From the NCBI GenBank assembly GCA_001874155.1, contig MPDB01000001.1:649431-713430 (forward strand): 64,000 nt of DNA, in the 5' to 3' direction. Within the stretch, counting starts at the first letter, position 1; each line of letters opens with the position of its first letter. The notes under the pieces are model-generated. The model was not told where the DNA came from. It did not search any database and worked only from the letters and a program-made list of their open reading frames with translations. The position numbers and the translations under genes are program-made. Below, one piece after another: positions 30,910-41,628 of the stretch. The DNA comes from Vibrio sp. MedPE-SWchi. Its GTDB lineage: Bacteria > Pseudomonadota > Gammaproteobacteria > Enterobacterales > Vibrionaceae.

Positions 30910-32364
30910 CTACAGGGCACTTCTGTACATTGTCAGATAGTGTTTTGCGGCATCATCCCAGCAAAAATTCTGTTTCATAGCTTCTAGCTGCAGTCGACGA
31001 ATCTCAGCAATATTCTGTGCATGCAAAAGTAGTGAACGTAACAATGTGTTCAATAGTGCATTTGCCGTTGGTTCAGTGAATATAAAGCCTGTACCGCGAT
31101 CTTGATCATCATCATAATCGGTTACACTGTCTTTCAATCCACCAACGCCACGAACAATTGGAAGCGTACCGTAAGCCATGCTATAGATCTGATTCAATCC
31201 ACACGGTTCAAACTCTGATGGCATGATGAAGAAGTCTGATCCCGCCTCTACCCAATGGGCAAGTCTGTTATCGTAAGCCTCTACAAACGCAAACTTGTTG
31301 CCGTACTGCGCTGCAATGTCTTTTAGCTGGCTAGACAGAATAGGATCGCCCGTCCCAACTATCACAAGTTGGACATCATGCTTTAAAAACTCACTCAGTA
31401 TAGGTGTTAGATAATGAATACCTTTCTGATGAGTTAGGCGGCAAACCATCCCATACAGCGCAACGTCCTGAACAGGAAGCCCGACTTCTTCTTGCAGTGC
31501 TTGTCGGGTTACTTTCTTACCACGAACCATGCTCTGTTTAGTTGCTCGATATTTCTTCGGCAAATAATCATCCGTTTCTGGATTCCAAGACGAATAATCA
31601 CACCCATTCAAAATACCGACGAGATCATCTTTACGCGATATAAATTCATGCGCCATACCATGGCTACCCAACTCAGTCTTAAGCTCTTCCGCATAGGTAG
31701 GACTAACGGCATTAATTTTATCCGCGCACATTACCCCAGCTTTGAGCATTGTAATGTGAGTCTCACTTACGGCCGCTTCAGGAACATGTCGCGTAGCAAA
31801 CTCAGGGACAGACTGCAGATCATCGTAGCTAAATACACCCTTAAACACAGCGTTGTGGATTGAAATAACACTGCGTATCGACTGGTAGAATTCATCGGAT
31901 TGATGACGAATTTTCAGAAAATACGGAACAAGCCCTGTATGCCAGTCGTTAGCGTGAACAATATCTGGTTTAAACCCAAGCTTAGGTAACATATCTAAGC
32001 TTGCAGCACTAAAAAATGCAAATCGCTCGCCATTGTCTGAATAAGCTTGGTTGTTTTCTGCGTACATCTCTTTACGGTCAAAGTACTGATCACAGCGTAT
32101 CCCATAGACAGGAACGCCTGCGACTTCAGTTTCAACGACTTGATACTCGGTGTGAGGCCAGCTTTCAAGCTTAGTGCTCAGTAGCACGTTAGCTTTTTCA
32201 ATGTTCGGAATCTGACTATAGGCCGGAATGGCCAATTTCACGTTCTGCTTCAAACCCTGTAAAGCTTCAGGCAGTGCCTTAGCGACATCCGCTAAGCCAC
32301 CACTTTTGATCAATCCTTCAACTTCAGATGCAACAAATAGAATAGAGAGTTTCTTAGTAGCCAA
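30910..32364 (-). CDS. glgA: Glycogen synthase (ADP-glucose type)
   Basis: Adds glucose from ADP-glucose to the growing glycogen chain (GT5 family). 484 residues. The substrate motif LIKSGGLADVAKALPEAL is near the N-terminus, HANDWHTGLVPYF near residue 140, and FIMPSEFEPCGLNQIYSMAYG and RGVGGLKDSV in the C-terminal GT-B domain. I place the start at the TTG at 32364, since AAAGG lies eight bases before it and it gives the family-like N-terminus; a GTG three codons upstream is the alternative. The start lies inside the end of glgC (11-base overlap), so the two are translated together. Confidence 0.95.
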   Translation of the reverse strand: MATKKLSILFVASEVEGLIKSGGLADVAKALPEALQGLKQNVKLAIPAYSQIPNIEKANVLLSTKLESWPHTEYQVVETEVAGVPVYGIRCDQYFDRKEMYAENNQAYSDNGERFAFFSAASLDMLPKLGFKPDIVHANDWHTGLVPYFLKIRHQSDEFYQSIRSVISIHNAVFKGVFSYDDLQSVPEFATRHVPEAAVSETHITMLKAGVMCADKINAVSPTYAEELKTELGSHGMAHEFISRKDDLVGILNGCDYSSWNPETDDYLPKKYRATKQSMVRGKKVTRQALQEEVGLPVQDVALYGMVCRLTHQKGIHYLTPILSEFLKHDVQLVIVGTGDPILSSQLKDIAAQYGNKFAFVEAYDNRLAHWVEAGSDFFIMPSEFEPCGLNQIYSMAYGTLPIVRGVGGLKDSVTDYDDDQDRGTGFIFTEPTANALLNTLLRSLLLHAQNIAEIRRLQLEAMKQNFCWDDAAKHYLTMYRSAL

Positions 32365-33571
32365 CTTTAGCACCTTTCGCTATGACGACTACACCATCTT
32401 CCGAGACGTGAAAACGCTTTTTGTCTTCTTGAAGATTGACACCAATCTGTGTACCTGGCGCAATGTCTGCGTCTTTATCAACAATCACTCGACGTAGTAC
32501 ACAACCTTCGCCAACCTTTACATCACCCAACAGAATACTTTCACTGATATCACACGCCGAAGCAATGTTACTTCTGAAACCAAGTACTGATTTTTCAATT
32601 CTAGAGCCGCGAACATAGCTACCATTGCAGACTAGGCTATCGATAATTTGTACTCGTCCATTCACTGAATCAGTAAACGTTGCTGGCGGTAAAGCTGGGT
32701 AGAAAGTATGTAGGGGCCACTTACGATTATATAAAGAAAAAGGTGCGTCTTTCTTCAATAGATCCATATGTGCTTGCCAGTAAGCGTCGATAGTACCGAC
32801 ATCTCGCCAATACACTTCTTCCTTTTCACCAGTAATCTTGTTGGTGCTGAAGTCATAAACAAAGACGTCGCCGCGTGGGTACATATTTGGAATGATGTCT
32901 TTGCCAAAATCGTGAGAAGACCCTTCTTTGTCCGCGTCTTCAATCAATTCTGCGTACAAGTTCTTAGCTTCGAAAATATAGTTACCCATGGACACTAACG
33001 CGTGCTCAGGGTCACCAGGAATTGATTTTGGATTCGCAGGTTTTTCTTCAAACCCAACCATACGACCTTCCGCATCAACTTCAATAACACCAAATTCAGA
33101 GGCTTCTGACAGTGGCATACGCAGTGCTGAAACGGTTAGCGCGGCTTCTTTTTCTTTATGGAAGTCGAGCATTTGCTTGATATCCATCTTATAAATATGG
33201 TCAGAGCCGAAAATACAAACCTGATCAGGTTCAGCCAGTTCCATAAATCTCAGGTTTTGATAAATTGCGTCCGCTGTCCCTTCATACCAACGCTTCCCCG
33301 TTCTCATTTGCGCTGGAATAGGATCGATAAAACGATCGGTAATACCGCTGATGTTCCACCCTTTTTTCATGTGGTGGAATAGCGATTGAGATTTAAACTG
33401 AGTCAGTACGTATATACGCATCAAGTCAGCATTGACGAAATTATTTAAAGCGAAGTCGATTAAACGATAACTGCCTCCGAAAGGAACCGAAGGCTTACTG
33501 CGCGATTCAGTTAGAGGTCTAAGGCGAGAACCCTCACCACCAGCAAGGATCATTCCTAATACACCAGCCAT
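32354..33571 (-). CDS. glgC: Glucose-1-phosphate adenylyltransferase
   Basis: Makes ADP-glucose from ATP and glucose-1-phosphate, the committed and usually allosterically controlled step of glycogen synthesis. From ATG 33571 it has 405 residues. It has the nucleotide-binding LAGGEGSRLRPLTESRSKPSVPFGG, the glucose-1-phosphate site around EKPANPKS and a C-terminal beta-helix. GGAG seven bases before 33571 decides against an ATG four codons upstream. First gene of glgC-glgA. A 689-base gap with a large hairpin lies upstream. glgB, glgP and glgX are not here. Confidence 0.96.
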   Translation of the reverse strand: MAGVLGMILAGGEGSRLRPLTESRSKPSVPFGGSYRLIDFALNNFVNADLMRIYVLTQFKSQSLFHHMKKGWNISGITDRFIDPIPAQMRTGKRWYEGTADAIYQNLRFMELAEPDQVCIFGSDHIYKMDIKQMLDFHKEKEAALTVSALRMPLSEASEFGVIEVDAEGRMVGFEEKPANPKSIPGDPEHALVSMGNYIFEAKNLYAELIEDADKEGSSHDFGKDIIPNMYPRGDVFVYDFSTNKITGEKEEVYWRDVGTIDAYWQAHMDLLKKDAPFSLYNRKWPLHTFYPALPPATFTDSVNGRVQIIDSLVCNGSYVRGSRIEKSVLGFRSNIASACDISESILLGDVKVGEGCVLRRVIVDKDADIAPGTQIGVNLQEDKKRFHVSEDGVVVIAKGAKVGY

Positions 33572-33840
33572 TTTTTTCTCCATTTAATTATTTTATTTTT
33601 ATGAGCACCACAATTATTAGTTTTTGGGGGTACGGTGCTATTTTCATTTTACTAAAGCCAACTTAATTCATAGCTTTTTTACAAACTAAGCTTCTACACG
33701 TTAACGGCTTCGAAAATAATTACAATTTCAAATATGCAATTACGTTAATTGATCGTTGTTTTACTACACACACTCTTGCCTAGCTCACATATCTAGAAGT
33801 ACAAGAAAACAAGTTAGTAACATTTACAACACAAGCACTC

Positions 33841-33875
33841 TATAACCATAGAGCCCTTGCTCTACCTGGGTTATA
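33841..33875 (-). other. Nested inverted repeat in the glgC upstream region
   Basis: TATAACC pairs with GGTTATA, and inside it TAGAGC pairs with GCTCTA around a four-base loop, with a small asymmetric bulge. It has no T-run, so it is not a terminator. It would be transcribed if the glgC promoter lies upstream of it. Confidence 0.5.
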
Positions 33876-34228
33876 CCCGAATGAACAACTTATATTGAGC
33901 ACTATATCAGTTGTTGAATAACAGCATAAGAACACCAATTGACACCAAGAATCTAAAGGACGCTATCGATTCAAAATGGATATCCTTTAAGTGGTGCATC
34001 TATACAACAAATGTTCAAATGTTGTAATTTCAAGACATTTGTAGAGGCTGAATTTTGCGATGACTCACTCAGAATTCCATCAACCGAGAACATTCAAATG
34101 CCGTAATAATTGACTATATACATATTTTGTTACACTTAGTTTGTGCTATTTCAAACTTATGGAACTCTATGTTTTATGTCGGGTGGGAGCTGCTGGTTAA
34201 CGACCGGAAGGTGTGTTACTAAAAGTCG

Positions 34229-34259
34229 AAAAAAAAGGCAGCTCATTGAGCTGCCTTTA
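34229..34259 (-). terminator. Rho-independent terminator after topA
   Basis: AAGGCAGCTC with GAGCTGCCTT around a short loop, followed on the minus strand by TTTTTT, beginning right after the topA stop. Confidence 0.9.
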
Positions 34260-34260
34260 T

Positions 34261-36903
34261 CTATTTTTTCTTGTCTTCTTTTTTGGGCTTCTTACGCTTG
34301 TCGGTAATTTCCCATTTCCCATCTATATAGAGACCAGTCCAACCCGAAGGCTTCCCATCGATCTCTGACCGGATATAGTTCTCTTTTGATTTACGACTAA
34401 AGCGTACTACCGTTTCGCGACCATCAGGATCGGCAGTCGGTGCATCTGCAAGATACGTAAATTTAGGCGACAATCTGTCCTTAAAACGAGCCAGCTCAGA
34501 AACTAATGGCGCTCTTGTTTCCCTTGATTTAGGGAAATTACTCGCTGCCATAAATAACCCAGAAGCACCGTCTCTCAATACAAAGTAGGCATCAGAATTT
34601 TCACAAGGTAGTTCTGGTAAATGAACTGGATCTTCCTTCGGTGGCGCAACTTCGCCATTACGTAAGATCTTACGCGTGTTCTTACATGTTTCACTGGTGC
34701 AATCCATGTATTTCCCGAAGCGGCCATTCTTTAGCACCATGTCTGAACCACATTTGTCACACTCAACCAGTGGTCCATCGTAGCCTTTTACTTTGAACTC
34801 ACCAAACTCGACGACATAGCCATCACAGTTAGGGTTGTTACCACAGACATGCATCTTGCGCTTTTCGTCAATCAGATACGCGTCCATTGCCGTTTCACAA
34901 ATTGGACAACGCTTCTTAGCACGCAATGCTTCAGTTTCAACGTCTTCTTCAAGTACGTTGATTATACCTTCTTCATCACCTAAATTGATGGTGGTCTTAC
35001 AACGCTCTTTCGGTGGCAAAGCATAACCTGAACAACCTAAGAACACGCCAGTGGAAGCCGTGCGAATTCCCATTGGGCGAGAACAGGTTGGGCATTCAAT
35101 ATCCGTTTCTACGATATTGTTTGGTTTCATGCCGCCTTCATCTTCATCAAGACCGGCCGTATCTAAATCACCCGTAAAGTCAGTAAAGAAGTTATCCAGG
35201 ACTCCTTTCCAGCCCGTATTACCTTCAGCAATTTGGTCTAACTTCGCTTCCATACGAGCGGTAAAGTCGAAGTTCATCAGGTCATCAAAACTATTGTCTA
35301 GACGATCGGTAACGATCTCGCCCATTTTCTCTGCGTAGAATCGACGTTGATCGACCTTGACATATCCACGATCTTGAATCGTAGAGATGATTGACGCATA
35401 AGTCGAAGGACGGCCAATACCTCGTTTCTCGAGCTCTTTAACCAAAGCCGCTTCGGTAAATCGAGCAGGTGGCTTAGTAAAGTGCTGTTTAGGCTCTAGC
35501 CCTTCAAGTTTTAGCGTATCGCCAACTTGAACATTAGGAAGAATTTGGTCTTCATTTTTACCTAGTGGACGCTGTACACGTGTCCAACCATCAAACTTAA
35601 GAATTCGACCTTTTGCTTTTAGCGTGTATTCATCAGCTTTGACACTGACGGTTGTAGAGTCGTACTTCGCTTTGGTCATTTGACAAGCGACAAACTGATT
35701 CCAGATCAAGGTGTAGACTTTTTGAGCGTCTGGTTCCATGCCTTGCAGATCTTCAGTTTTCACATCAACGCTTGATGGACGTATCGCTTCGTGCGCTTCT
35801 TGCGCCCCCTCTTTGCTTCCATAGCGCAATGGGTTTTCAGGCAAGTAGCTTTCGCCATACTCGCTATTGATAAACTCTCTCACAGACTCTACAGCCTCTG
35901 AACTCAAGTTAGTCGAGTCAGTACGCATGTAAGTGATATAACCGCCTTCATAGAGCCTTTGAGCGAGCATCATGGTCTTTTTAACGCCATAACCTAAACG
36001 AGTACTCGCCGCTTGCTGTAGCGTAGACGTAATATACGGTGCAGAAGGCTTACTTGTTGTTGGCCTATCTTCACGTTTACACACTTCATAAGCCGCTTTT
36101 TCTAACGTGCTTACCGCCGCAAACGTGTCTGTCTCGTTGGTTGGCTTAAACGCCACGCCATCTTTCTGAGCAACCTGTAGACGGAAGTTCGTCTTAGCAT
36201 CGGTTAATGTATTCGCATGAATATCCCAGAACTCTTCTGGAATAAACGCTTTGATTTCACGTTCACGTTCAACAAGCAGCTTAACGGCAACAGATTGAAC
36301 TCGACCAGCAGACAAGCCGCGCGCGACTTTTTTCCACAATAGCGGAGAAACCATAAAGCCCACAACACGGTCCATAAAGCGACGCGCTTGTTGAGCGTTT
36401 ACACCATCCATATTCAGTTCGCCCGGTTTTTCGAAGGCCTGTTGGATAGCATTTTTAGTAATTTCATTAAAAACTACGCGCTTGTATCGCTCTTCATCAC
36501 CGCCGATGATCTCACGAAGGTGCCATGCGATAGCTTCTCCCTCGCGGTCCAAATCGGTTGCGAGATAAACGTAATCTGCGTCTTTGGCTAGTTTCTGTAA
36601 TTCTGCAACGACCTTCTCTTTGCCCGGTAAAACCTGGTAATTAGCTTCCCAATCTTTATACGGGTTAATGCCCATCTTTTTGATAAGCGCTTTACGGTCT
36701 TTCTCTTTTTTTATGCGTGCTTTTTCTTCTGCACTCATACCCTTGGTAGAAATAGCTGCAGCTTTCTTGCCGGTGCTTTGACCAGCCGTCGGAAGATCGC
36801 GGACATGACCGACGCTAGATTTAACGATGAAATCTTTACCAAGGTATTTATTTATTGTCTTTGCCTTGGCTGGTGATTCCACTATAACGAGTGATTTACC
36901 CAT
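34261..36903 (-). CDS. topA: DNA topoisomerase I
   Basis: Type IA topoisomerase that relaxes negative supercoils. 880 residues (E. coli 865). N-terminal Toprim domain ([20 protein letters not shown] ... [14 protein letters not shown]), catalytic Tyr in [14 protein letters not shown] near residue 325, and three C-terminal Cys4 zinc ribbons (starting [24 protein letters not shown]), followed by further C-terminal DNA-binding repeats and a lysine-rich tail. Neighbour yciN on the opposite strand matches the E. coli topA locus. Confidence 0.98.
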   Translation of the reverse strand: MGKSLVIVESPAKAKTINKYLGKDFIVKSSVGHVRDLPTAGQSTGKKAAAISTKGMSAEEKARIKKEKDRKALIKKMGINPYKDWEANYQVLPGKEKVVAELQKLAKDADYVYLATDLDREGEAIAWHLREIIGGDEERYKRVVFNEITKNAIQQAFEKPGELNMDGVNAQQARRFMDRVVGFMVSPLLWKKVARGLSAGRVQSVAVKLLVEREREIKAFIPEEFWDIHANTLTDAKTNFRLQVAQKDGVAFKPTNETDTFAAVSTLEKAAYEVCKREDRPTTSKPSAPYITSTLQQAASTRLGYGVKKTMMLAQRLYEGGYITYMRTDSTNLSSEAVESVREFINSEYGESYLPENPLRYGSKEGAQEAHEAIRPSSVDVKTEDLQGMEPDAQKVYTLIWNQFVACQMTKAKYDSTTVSVKADEYTLKAKGRILKFDGWTRVQRPLGKNEDQILPNVQVGDTLKLEGLEPKQHFTKPPARFTEAALVKELEKRGIGRPSTYASIISTIQDRGYVKVDQRRFYAEKMGEIVTDRLDNSFDDLMNFDFTARMEAKLDQIAEGNTGWKGVLDNFFTDFTGDLDTAGLDEDEGGMKPNNIVETDIECPTCSRPMGIRTASTGVFLGCSGYALPPKERCKTTINLGDEEGIINVLEEDVETEALRAKKRCPICETAMDAYLIDEKRKMHVCGNNPNCDGYVVEFGEFKVKGYDGPLVECDKCGSDMVLKNGRFGKYMDCTSETCKNTRKILRNGEVAPPKEDPVHLPELPCENSDAYFVLRDGASGLFMAASNFPKSRETRAPLVSELARFKDRLSPKFTYLADAPTADPDGRETVVRFSRKSKENYIRSEIDGKPSGWTGLYIDGKWEITDKRKKPKKEDKKK

Positions 36904-37248
36904 AATTGACTCAAATGTCCTTTATCGCTGCGCGAATTTATCGCATGACATACTCAAATGCGTGTTCTTTTTTTACTATCGAGCGAGATTACAAGAAGAT
37001 CAATATCTTTTTTGAAAAAATAAATTCAACTGGTCGACAATTCAACAAAATCACGAGTTACTCAACTGGAAAGAAATGACTCATGTCTCAATAAGTTGGC
37101 CCATACTAAACGTGCAAGTGATTGTGTTTCTAGTACTTCACATAAAACTTAGTCGTAAATCACAAAATGCAAAGTCACAATTTCGATTGAATTTCCTTTT
37201 TTCTGACATAAACTAGGGTCAACTTTGATTCAGCAGTAAGAACTCATC
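36904..37248. other. Divergent intergenic region topA-yciN
   Basis: 345 bases holding the topA promoter region on the minus strand and a weak promoter-like pair for yciN on the plus strand (TTGAAT at 37187-37192, TAAACT at 37209-37214, spacer 16). Nothing else recognised. Confidence 0.45.
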
Positions 37249-37497
37249 ATGTCCACCAAAAAGCCAATTGCCCAATTTGACCTGTTATTAATTGCAAACC
37301 AAGTCATTCAAGAACATGACGATTATATAGAAGGAATGCGCGCTACTTCAGTAGAAGAAAAAGACGAAGTTTTGGTCTTTAAAGGCGAGTATTTTCTAGA
37401 TGACGGCGGACTCCCAACGGCCGACACAACCGCCGTGTTTAACATGTTTAAATACCTAGCACACCACCTGTCTAAAGAGTTTACTCTTATAGACTAA
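37249..37497 (+). CDS. yciN: YciN family protein (DUF2498)
   Basis: A small 82-residue cytoplasmic protein of unknown function. It aligns by eye with E. coli YciN over most of its length, especially the FKGEYFLDDGGLPTADTTAVFNMFKYLAHHLS segment. As in E. coli it neighbours topA. Single gene with its own terminator. No motif suggests an enzymatic role. Confidence 0.9.
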   Translation: MSTKKPIAQFDLLLIANQVIQEHDDYIEGMRATSVEEKDEVLVFKGEYFLDDGGLPTADTTAVFNMFKYLAHHLSKEFTLID

Positions 37498-37530
37498 AAA
37501 GCTTGCCTCGAAGGCAAGCATTTTTTATTT
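37496..37530 (+). terminator. Bidirectional terminator between yciN and aroA
   Basis: GCTTGCCT pairs with AGGCAAGC around a four-base loop, flanked by A- and T-runs, between convergent genes. Confidence 0.92.
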
Positions 37531-37552
37531 CGTTAGTCTCGAGATAGCCTAT

Positions 37553-38833
37553 CTAAACGCTGAGTTCTGCTAACTTTTCAAAATATCCAGGGAAGGTTTT
37601 TGATGTGCATTTTGGATCGTTGATGGTGACAGGAGTATCACTCAAAGCAACCAGTGAAAAACACATCGCCATGCGATGATCATCATAGGTATCGATTGCA
37701 GCATGCGTCAGCTGAGTGGTTGGCTTAACAATAATGTAATCCTCCCCCTCTTCAACCTCAGCACCAACTTTACGTAATTCTGTCGCCATAGCGGACAAGC
37801 GATCGGTCTCTTTTACACGCCAGTTATATACATTGCGGATGGCTGTTGTCCCTTTAGCGAAAAGAGCTGTCGTCGCTATAGTCATCGCAGCATCAGGTAT
37901 GTGATTGTAATCCATATCAATACCTACAAGCTCACCACAACGAGAGATTACATAATCATCTCCCCATTCAATTTCTGCACCCATTTTTTCAAGCGCATCG
38001 GCAAATTGCACATCCCCTTGAATGCTATTTTTGCCAATTCCCGTCACCTTAATTTCGCCACCTTTAATGGCAGCAGCGGCTAGGAAATACGACGCTGAAG
38101 AGGCATCGCCTTCAACAAGGAAGTCCCCTGGTGCAACATAAGATTGACCGGATTTAACAACAAATGACTGGTAGTCATTATTAATGACTTCAACACCAAA
38201 CTGCCTCATGATGTGGAGCGTAATATCGATATATGGTTTTGATACCAACTCACCCTCGATGTTGATGGTAATATCGCCTTTCGCCAGTGGCGCTGACATT
38301 AAAAATGCTGTAAGAAACTGACTAGAAATAGAGCCGTCGATCGCAACAGTGCCAGCTTCTAATCCGGTCGCATTAATTTTCAGTGGCGGATAATCTTCGT
38401 TCTCAAGGTACTCAATATTAGCACCCGCTTGGCGAAGCGCATTTACTAAATGCCCAATTGGGCGCTCTTTCATTCTCGGCTCACCGGTTAATACGAATTC
38501 CCCAGTGCCAAGGCATAACGCCGCCGCCAAAGGTCGCATGGCGGTGCCTGCGTTACCGAGAAACAGTTCTTGTGCTTGCTCTACGTTAAATGCCTGACCT
38601 AAACCCACGACTTCACATTCTGTTTTGTCTTGCGATAGCGTATAGCTCACACCGAGTTTCGTTAGCGCATTGAGCATATGACGAATATCATCACTATCAA
38701 GCAGGTTAGTTAAACGTGTCGTCCCCTTCGCCAATGCTGCAAGAAGCAACGCACGGTTAGAGACGCTTTTTGAACCAGGTAAGTTCACGACACCATTCAC
38801 TTTTTCTATCGGTTGTAACGTAAGGCTTTCCAT
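37553..38833 (-). CDS. aroA: EPSP synthase (3-phosphoshikimate 1-carboxyvinyltransferase)
   Basis: Joins phosphoenolpyruvate and shikimate-3-phosphate in the shikimate pathway to aromatic amino acids and folate. 426 residues. Substrate motifs [17 protein letters not shown] near the N-terminus and [13 protein letters not shown] near residue 90 are those of glyphosate-sensitive class I enzymes. Also [12 protein letters not shown] near the C-terminus and [15 protein letters not shown] near residue 342. Monocistronic by position. Confidence 0.98.
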   Translation of the reverse strand: MESLTLQPIEKVNGVVNLPGSKSVSNRALLLAALAKGTTRLTNLLDSDDIRHMLNALTKLGVSYTLSQDKTECEVVGLGQAFNVEQAQELFLGNAGTAMRPLAAALCLGTGEFVLTGEPRMKERPIGHLVNALRQAGANIEYLENEDYPPLKINATGLEAGTVAIDGSISSQFLTAFLMSAPLAKGDITINIEGELVSKPYIDITLHIMRQFGVEVINNDYQSFVVKSGQSYVAPGDFLVEGDASSASYFLAAAAIKGGEIKVTGIGKNSIQGDVQFADALEKMGAEIEWGDDYVISRCGELVGIDMDYNHIPDAAMTIATTALFAKGTTAIRNVYNWRVKETDRLSAMATELRKVGAEVEEGEDYIIVKPTTQLTHAAIDTYDDHRMAMCFSLVALSDTPVTINDPKCTSKTFPGYFEKLAELSV

Positions 38834-39100
38834 TAAAATTTTTTATCCTTGATTTCATTGCTGGGCTTGCGAAAATCGAGCAATGTTGAAAATTTTTCGT
38901 ACTGGCAGACTAACCAAAATAAGGGCTGAACTCCAGATCTAATCCACGAATCGTTAGAAATTATTTACGCCTCAATTTAAATTTTTAACCTTGCCATTCT
39001 TGACATCAACGCGGAACGATAAAACGCGAGCAAATACGAACAAAGTTCGTTAAAGTAAACGCCTTTATTGAACAGCGGTTTCCCAACAATATTCCATCGT

Positions 39101-39820
39101 ATGGCTATCTATTTAACCGAACTATCACCAAACGAACTCAAATTTCCGTCTCCTCATGAAGCCATGTCAGAGCCTAATGGATTACTCGCGTTTGGAGGAG
39201 ACCTTTCCTCTGCCCGTATTTATACTGCGTATCAGCAAGGGATCTTCCCATGGTATGGGCCTGGTGAACCCATCTTGTGGTGGAGTCCTGCGCCAAGAGC
39301 GATATTCAATCCATTAACTTATGCGCCTTCTCGCAGTGTCATCAAGTTTCAAAGGAAACATCAGTATCGAGTTGGTGTGAACCATGCCACTGAGCAAGTG
39401 ATTAGAATGTGCGGTCAAGTAAGGCCAAAAGAGGAAACTTGGTTAAATTCTGATATGCAGAATGCCTATATCGAACTGGCTAACCAAGGAAAATGCCACT
39501 CCATTGAAGTGTGGGAAAACGATGTATTAATTGGTGGATTGTACGGCATTCAAGTGGGTCAATTGTTTTGTGGTGAGTCGATGTTTAGCTTAAAAGACAA
39601 TGCATCTAAAATCGCACTTTGGTATTTTTGCCATCATTTTCAAAAACATGATGGAAAGCAAATTGATTGCCAAGTGATGAATCCTCACCTCGCATCGCTT
39701 GGCGCTATTGAGCTTGAACGTGACGAGTTTTTGGATTCATTGCTATTATTAAGAGATAAATCCGTCAAAGACACTTGCTTTCAAACCCAGTGGCTAGCTT
39801 CTCCCATTAGAGGATCTTAG
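39101..39820 (+). CDS. aat: Leucyl/phenylalanyl-tRNA-protein transferase
   Basis: Transfers Leu or Phe from charged tRNA to N-terminal Arg or Lys of proteins, making N-degrons for ClpS-ClpAP. 239 residues from ATG 39101 (MAIYLTELSPNEL), the expected N-terminus; the frame opens 11 codons earlier with a TTG. The family motif YQQGIFPWYGPGEPILWWSPAPRAIF and GGLYGIQVGQLFCGESMFS are clear. Its stop directly abuts the bpt start, so the two N-end-rule genes are translationally coupled. Confidence 0.96.
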   Translation: MAIYLTELSPNELKFPSPHEAMSEPNGLLAFGGDLSSARIYTAYQQGIFPWYGPGEPILWWSPAPRAIFNPLTYAPSRSVIKFQRKHQYRVGVNHATEQVIRMCGQVRPKEETWLNSDMQNAYIELANQGKCHSIEVWENDVLIGGLYGIQVGQLFCGESMFSLKDNASKIALWYFCHHFQKHDGKQIDCQVMNPHLASLGAIELERDEFLDSLLLLRDKSVKDTCFQTQWLASPIRGS

Positions 39821-40519
39821 ATGAGCTCTGATATCCAACAGATCAGAATTGGTTTAACTGATAGCCACGCGTGTAGCTATTTAGACAATAAACAAGAACG
39901 TGTCGCCGTGGCACTCGATACACAAATGCACTCGCCTTCAAGTTATGAAGTGTTACTGGCAAATGGGTTTCGTCGCAGTGGTGACACTATCTACAAACCT
40001 CATTGCGACAGTTGTAATGCGTGTAATGCTTTAAGAGTCTCAGTTCCAGATTTTCTGTTATCTAAGAGCCAAAAACGCCTTAGATCTAAAGCCGTTAGTT
40101 ACACTTGGGCACTCAAAGACGACATGGATGAAGAGTGGTTCACACTGTACTCTCGCTACATTAATGCACGACACCAATCAGGTAGCATGTTCCCACCTAA
40201 ACGTGAAGAATTCGCTCGATTTTCCAATTGCGCATGGCTCAACACTCAATTCCTTCACATTTATTCTAATGAAAAACTCGTTGCTATCGCGGTCACTGAT
40301 GTCATGAGCAACAGCGCCAGTGCCTTCTATACCTTTTACGACCCGGACGTCGCCATTTCCTTAGGCACTCTCGCTGTTCTATGCCAAGTTGAATATTGCG
40401 CAGATCAAGGAAAACAATGGCTCTACTTGGGCTACCAAATCGATGAATGTCCGGCAATGAACTATAAAGTCCGCTTTCATCGTCATCAAAGGCTAGTAAA
40501 TCAACGTTGGCAAGGGTAG
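39821..40519 (+). CDS. bpt: Bpt, aspartate/glutamate leucyltransferase
   Basis: Arginyltransferase-like enzyme that in vibrios adds Leu to N-terminal Asp or Glu. 232 residues. The N-terminal cysteine-rich segment (YKPHCDSCNACNALRV) and the C-terminal part (LYLGYQIDECPAMNYKVRFHRHQ) are typical of the ATE family. It begins at the base after the aat stop; together they cover both classes of secondary destabilising residues. 81 bases follow before infA. Confidence 0.94.
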   Translation: MSSDIQQIRIGLTDSHACSYLDNKQERVAVALDTQMHSPSSYEVLLANGFRRSGDTIYKPHCDSCNACNALRVSVPDFLLSKSQKRLRSKAVSYTWALKDDMDEEWFTLYSRYINARHQSGSMFPPKREEFARFSNCAWLNTQFLHIYSNEKLVAIAVTDVMSNSASAFYTFYDPDVAISLGTLAVLCQVEYCADQGKQWLYLGYQIDECPAMNYKVRFHRHQRLVNQRWQG

Positions 40520-40600
40520 AATACGCTCCAACTTTACATAATTCCCATTTTTTCGGTATTTAAGAGCCGTTAAAATTGCCAAATTTCTAAAGAGGATTAA

Positions 40601-40819
<219 letters not shown>

Positions 40820-40857
40820 TCTCTGACTGCCTTGAGCAATCCGAATTAGTCGAATAC

Positions 40858-40894
40858 AACAAAAAGCGGAGCCAGTGGCTCCGCTTTTTGTTGT
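40858..40894 (+). terminator. Bidirectional terminator between infA and tdk
   Basis: AAAAAGCGGAGCCA pairs with TGGCTCCGCTTTTT around a short loop, with T-runs on both strands. Confidence 0.93.
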
Positions 40895-40912
40895 CTGTAA
40901 TATTGGCAGTAA

Positions 40913-41491
40913 TTATTTACCCAATGCTTCTTTATAGTGAAGACGACACGCAGATACATAGCGATCATTCCCACCGATGGCGACTTGATCACCCTCTGCT
41001 ATCGCATTGCCAGCTTCATCAGTTCTGATCACCATATTCGCCTTGCGACCACAATGACAGATTGTTTTGAGCTCGACCAATTTATCCGCCCAAGAAAGAA
41101 GGTACTTACTCCCTTCAAACAATTCACCAAGAAAGTCCGTCCTCAACCCGTAGCACAATACTGGAATGTTGAGCTTATCTACGACTTCTGTTAGTTGATA
41201 CACCTGTTCTTTTGAAAGGAATTGACACTCATCCACCAGCACACAATGACGTTTTTCAGTCTCATTCAAATGCGCGATCTCTTCGTAGAGATTGCTATCT
41301 GATCGAAACAGCTGAGCTTCAGATTGCAAGCCAATCCGTGAGCTCACCTTACCAATACCATAACGATCATCTAATGCCGCGGTATAAATCACCGGAGTCA
41401 TTCCTCGCTCTTGATAGTTAAACGAAGACTGTAAAAGTGTTGTTGATTTACCCGCATTCATTGCCGAGTAATAAAAGTACATTTGTGCCAC
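40913..41491 (-). CDS. tdk: Thymidine kinase
   Basis: Salvage enzyme phosphorylating thymidine with ATP. I choose a GTG start at 41491 ([17 protein letters not shown], 192 residues) preceded by AGGA; the frame is open 27 codons further but those do not resemble the family. P-loop [11 protein letters not shown] (about residues 8-18), the DECQF motif with the catalytic Glu near residue 90, and the zinc-binding [12 protein letters not shown] plus the C-terminal Cys-His pair are visible. Confidence 0.95.
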   Translation of the reverse strand: MAQMYFYYSAMNAGKSTTLLQSSFNYQERGMTPVIYTAALDDRYGIGKVSSRIGLQSEAQLFRSDSNLYEEIAHLNETEKRHCVLVDECQFLSKEQVYQLTEVVDKLNIPVLCYGLRTDFLGELFEGSKYLLSWADKLVELKTICHCGRKANMVIRTDEAGNAIAEGDQVAIGGNDRYVSACRLHYKEALGK

Positions 41492-41592
41492 AGAAAGTCC
41501 TACGGTGCTATTTAGTCCAAAATGAGATAAATAATGATTCCAAAATAATAAATATTGAATAATGAAAGTCATTACTAAAAAGATCTACGCAT

Positions 41593-41622
41593 AAAAAAGG
41601 GCTAACTAATTAGCCCTTTCTC
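41593..41622 (-). terminator. Rho-independent terminator after cysS
   Basis: AAAGGGCTAA with TTAGCCCTTT around a short loop and a T-run on the minus strand, just past the cysS stop. Confidence 0.9.
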
Positions 41623-41628
41623 TTGTCA

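Larger units (their letters stand above)
33572..34260. other. Long intergenic region between topA and glgC
   Basis: 689 bases without a supported gene, AT-rich, presumably holding the glgC promoter and a long leader. It contains an elaborate hairpin at 33841-33875, several inverted copies of an ACAAATGT-like word near 34010-34055, and the topA terminator at 34229-34259. No coding frame with a ribosome site and no known RNA family was recognised. Confidence 0.55.
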
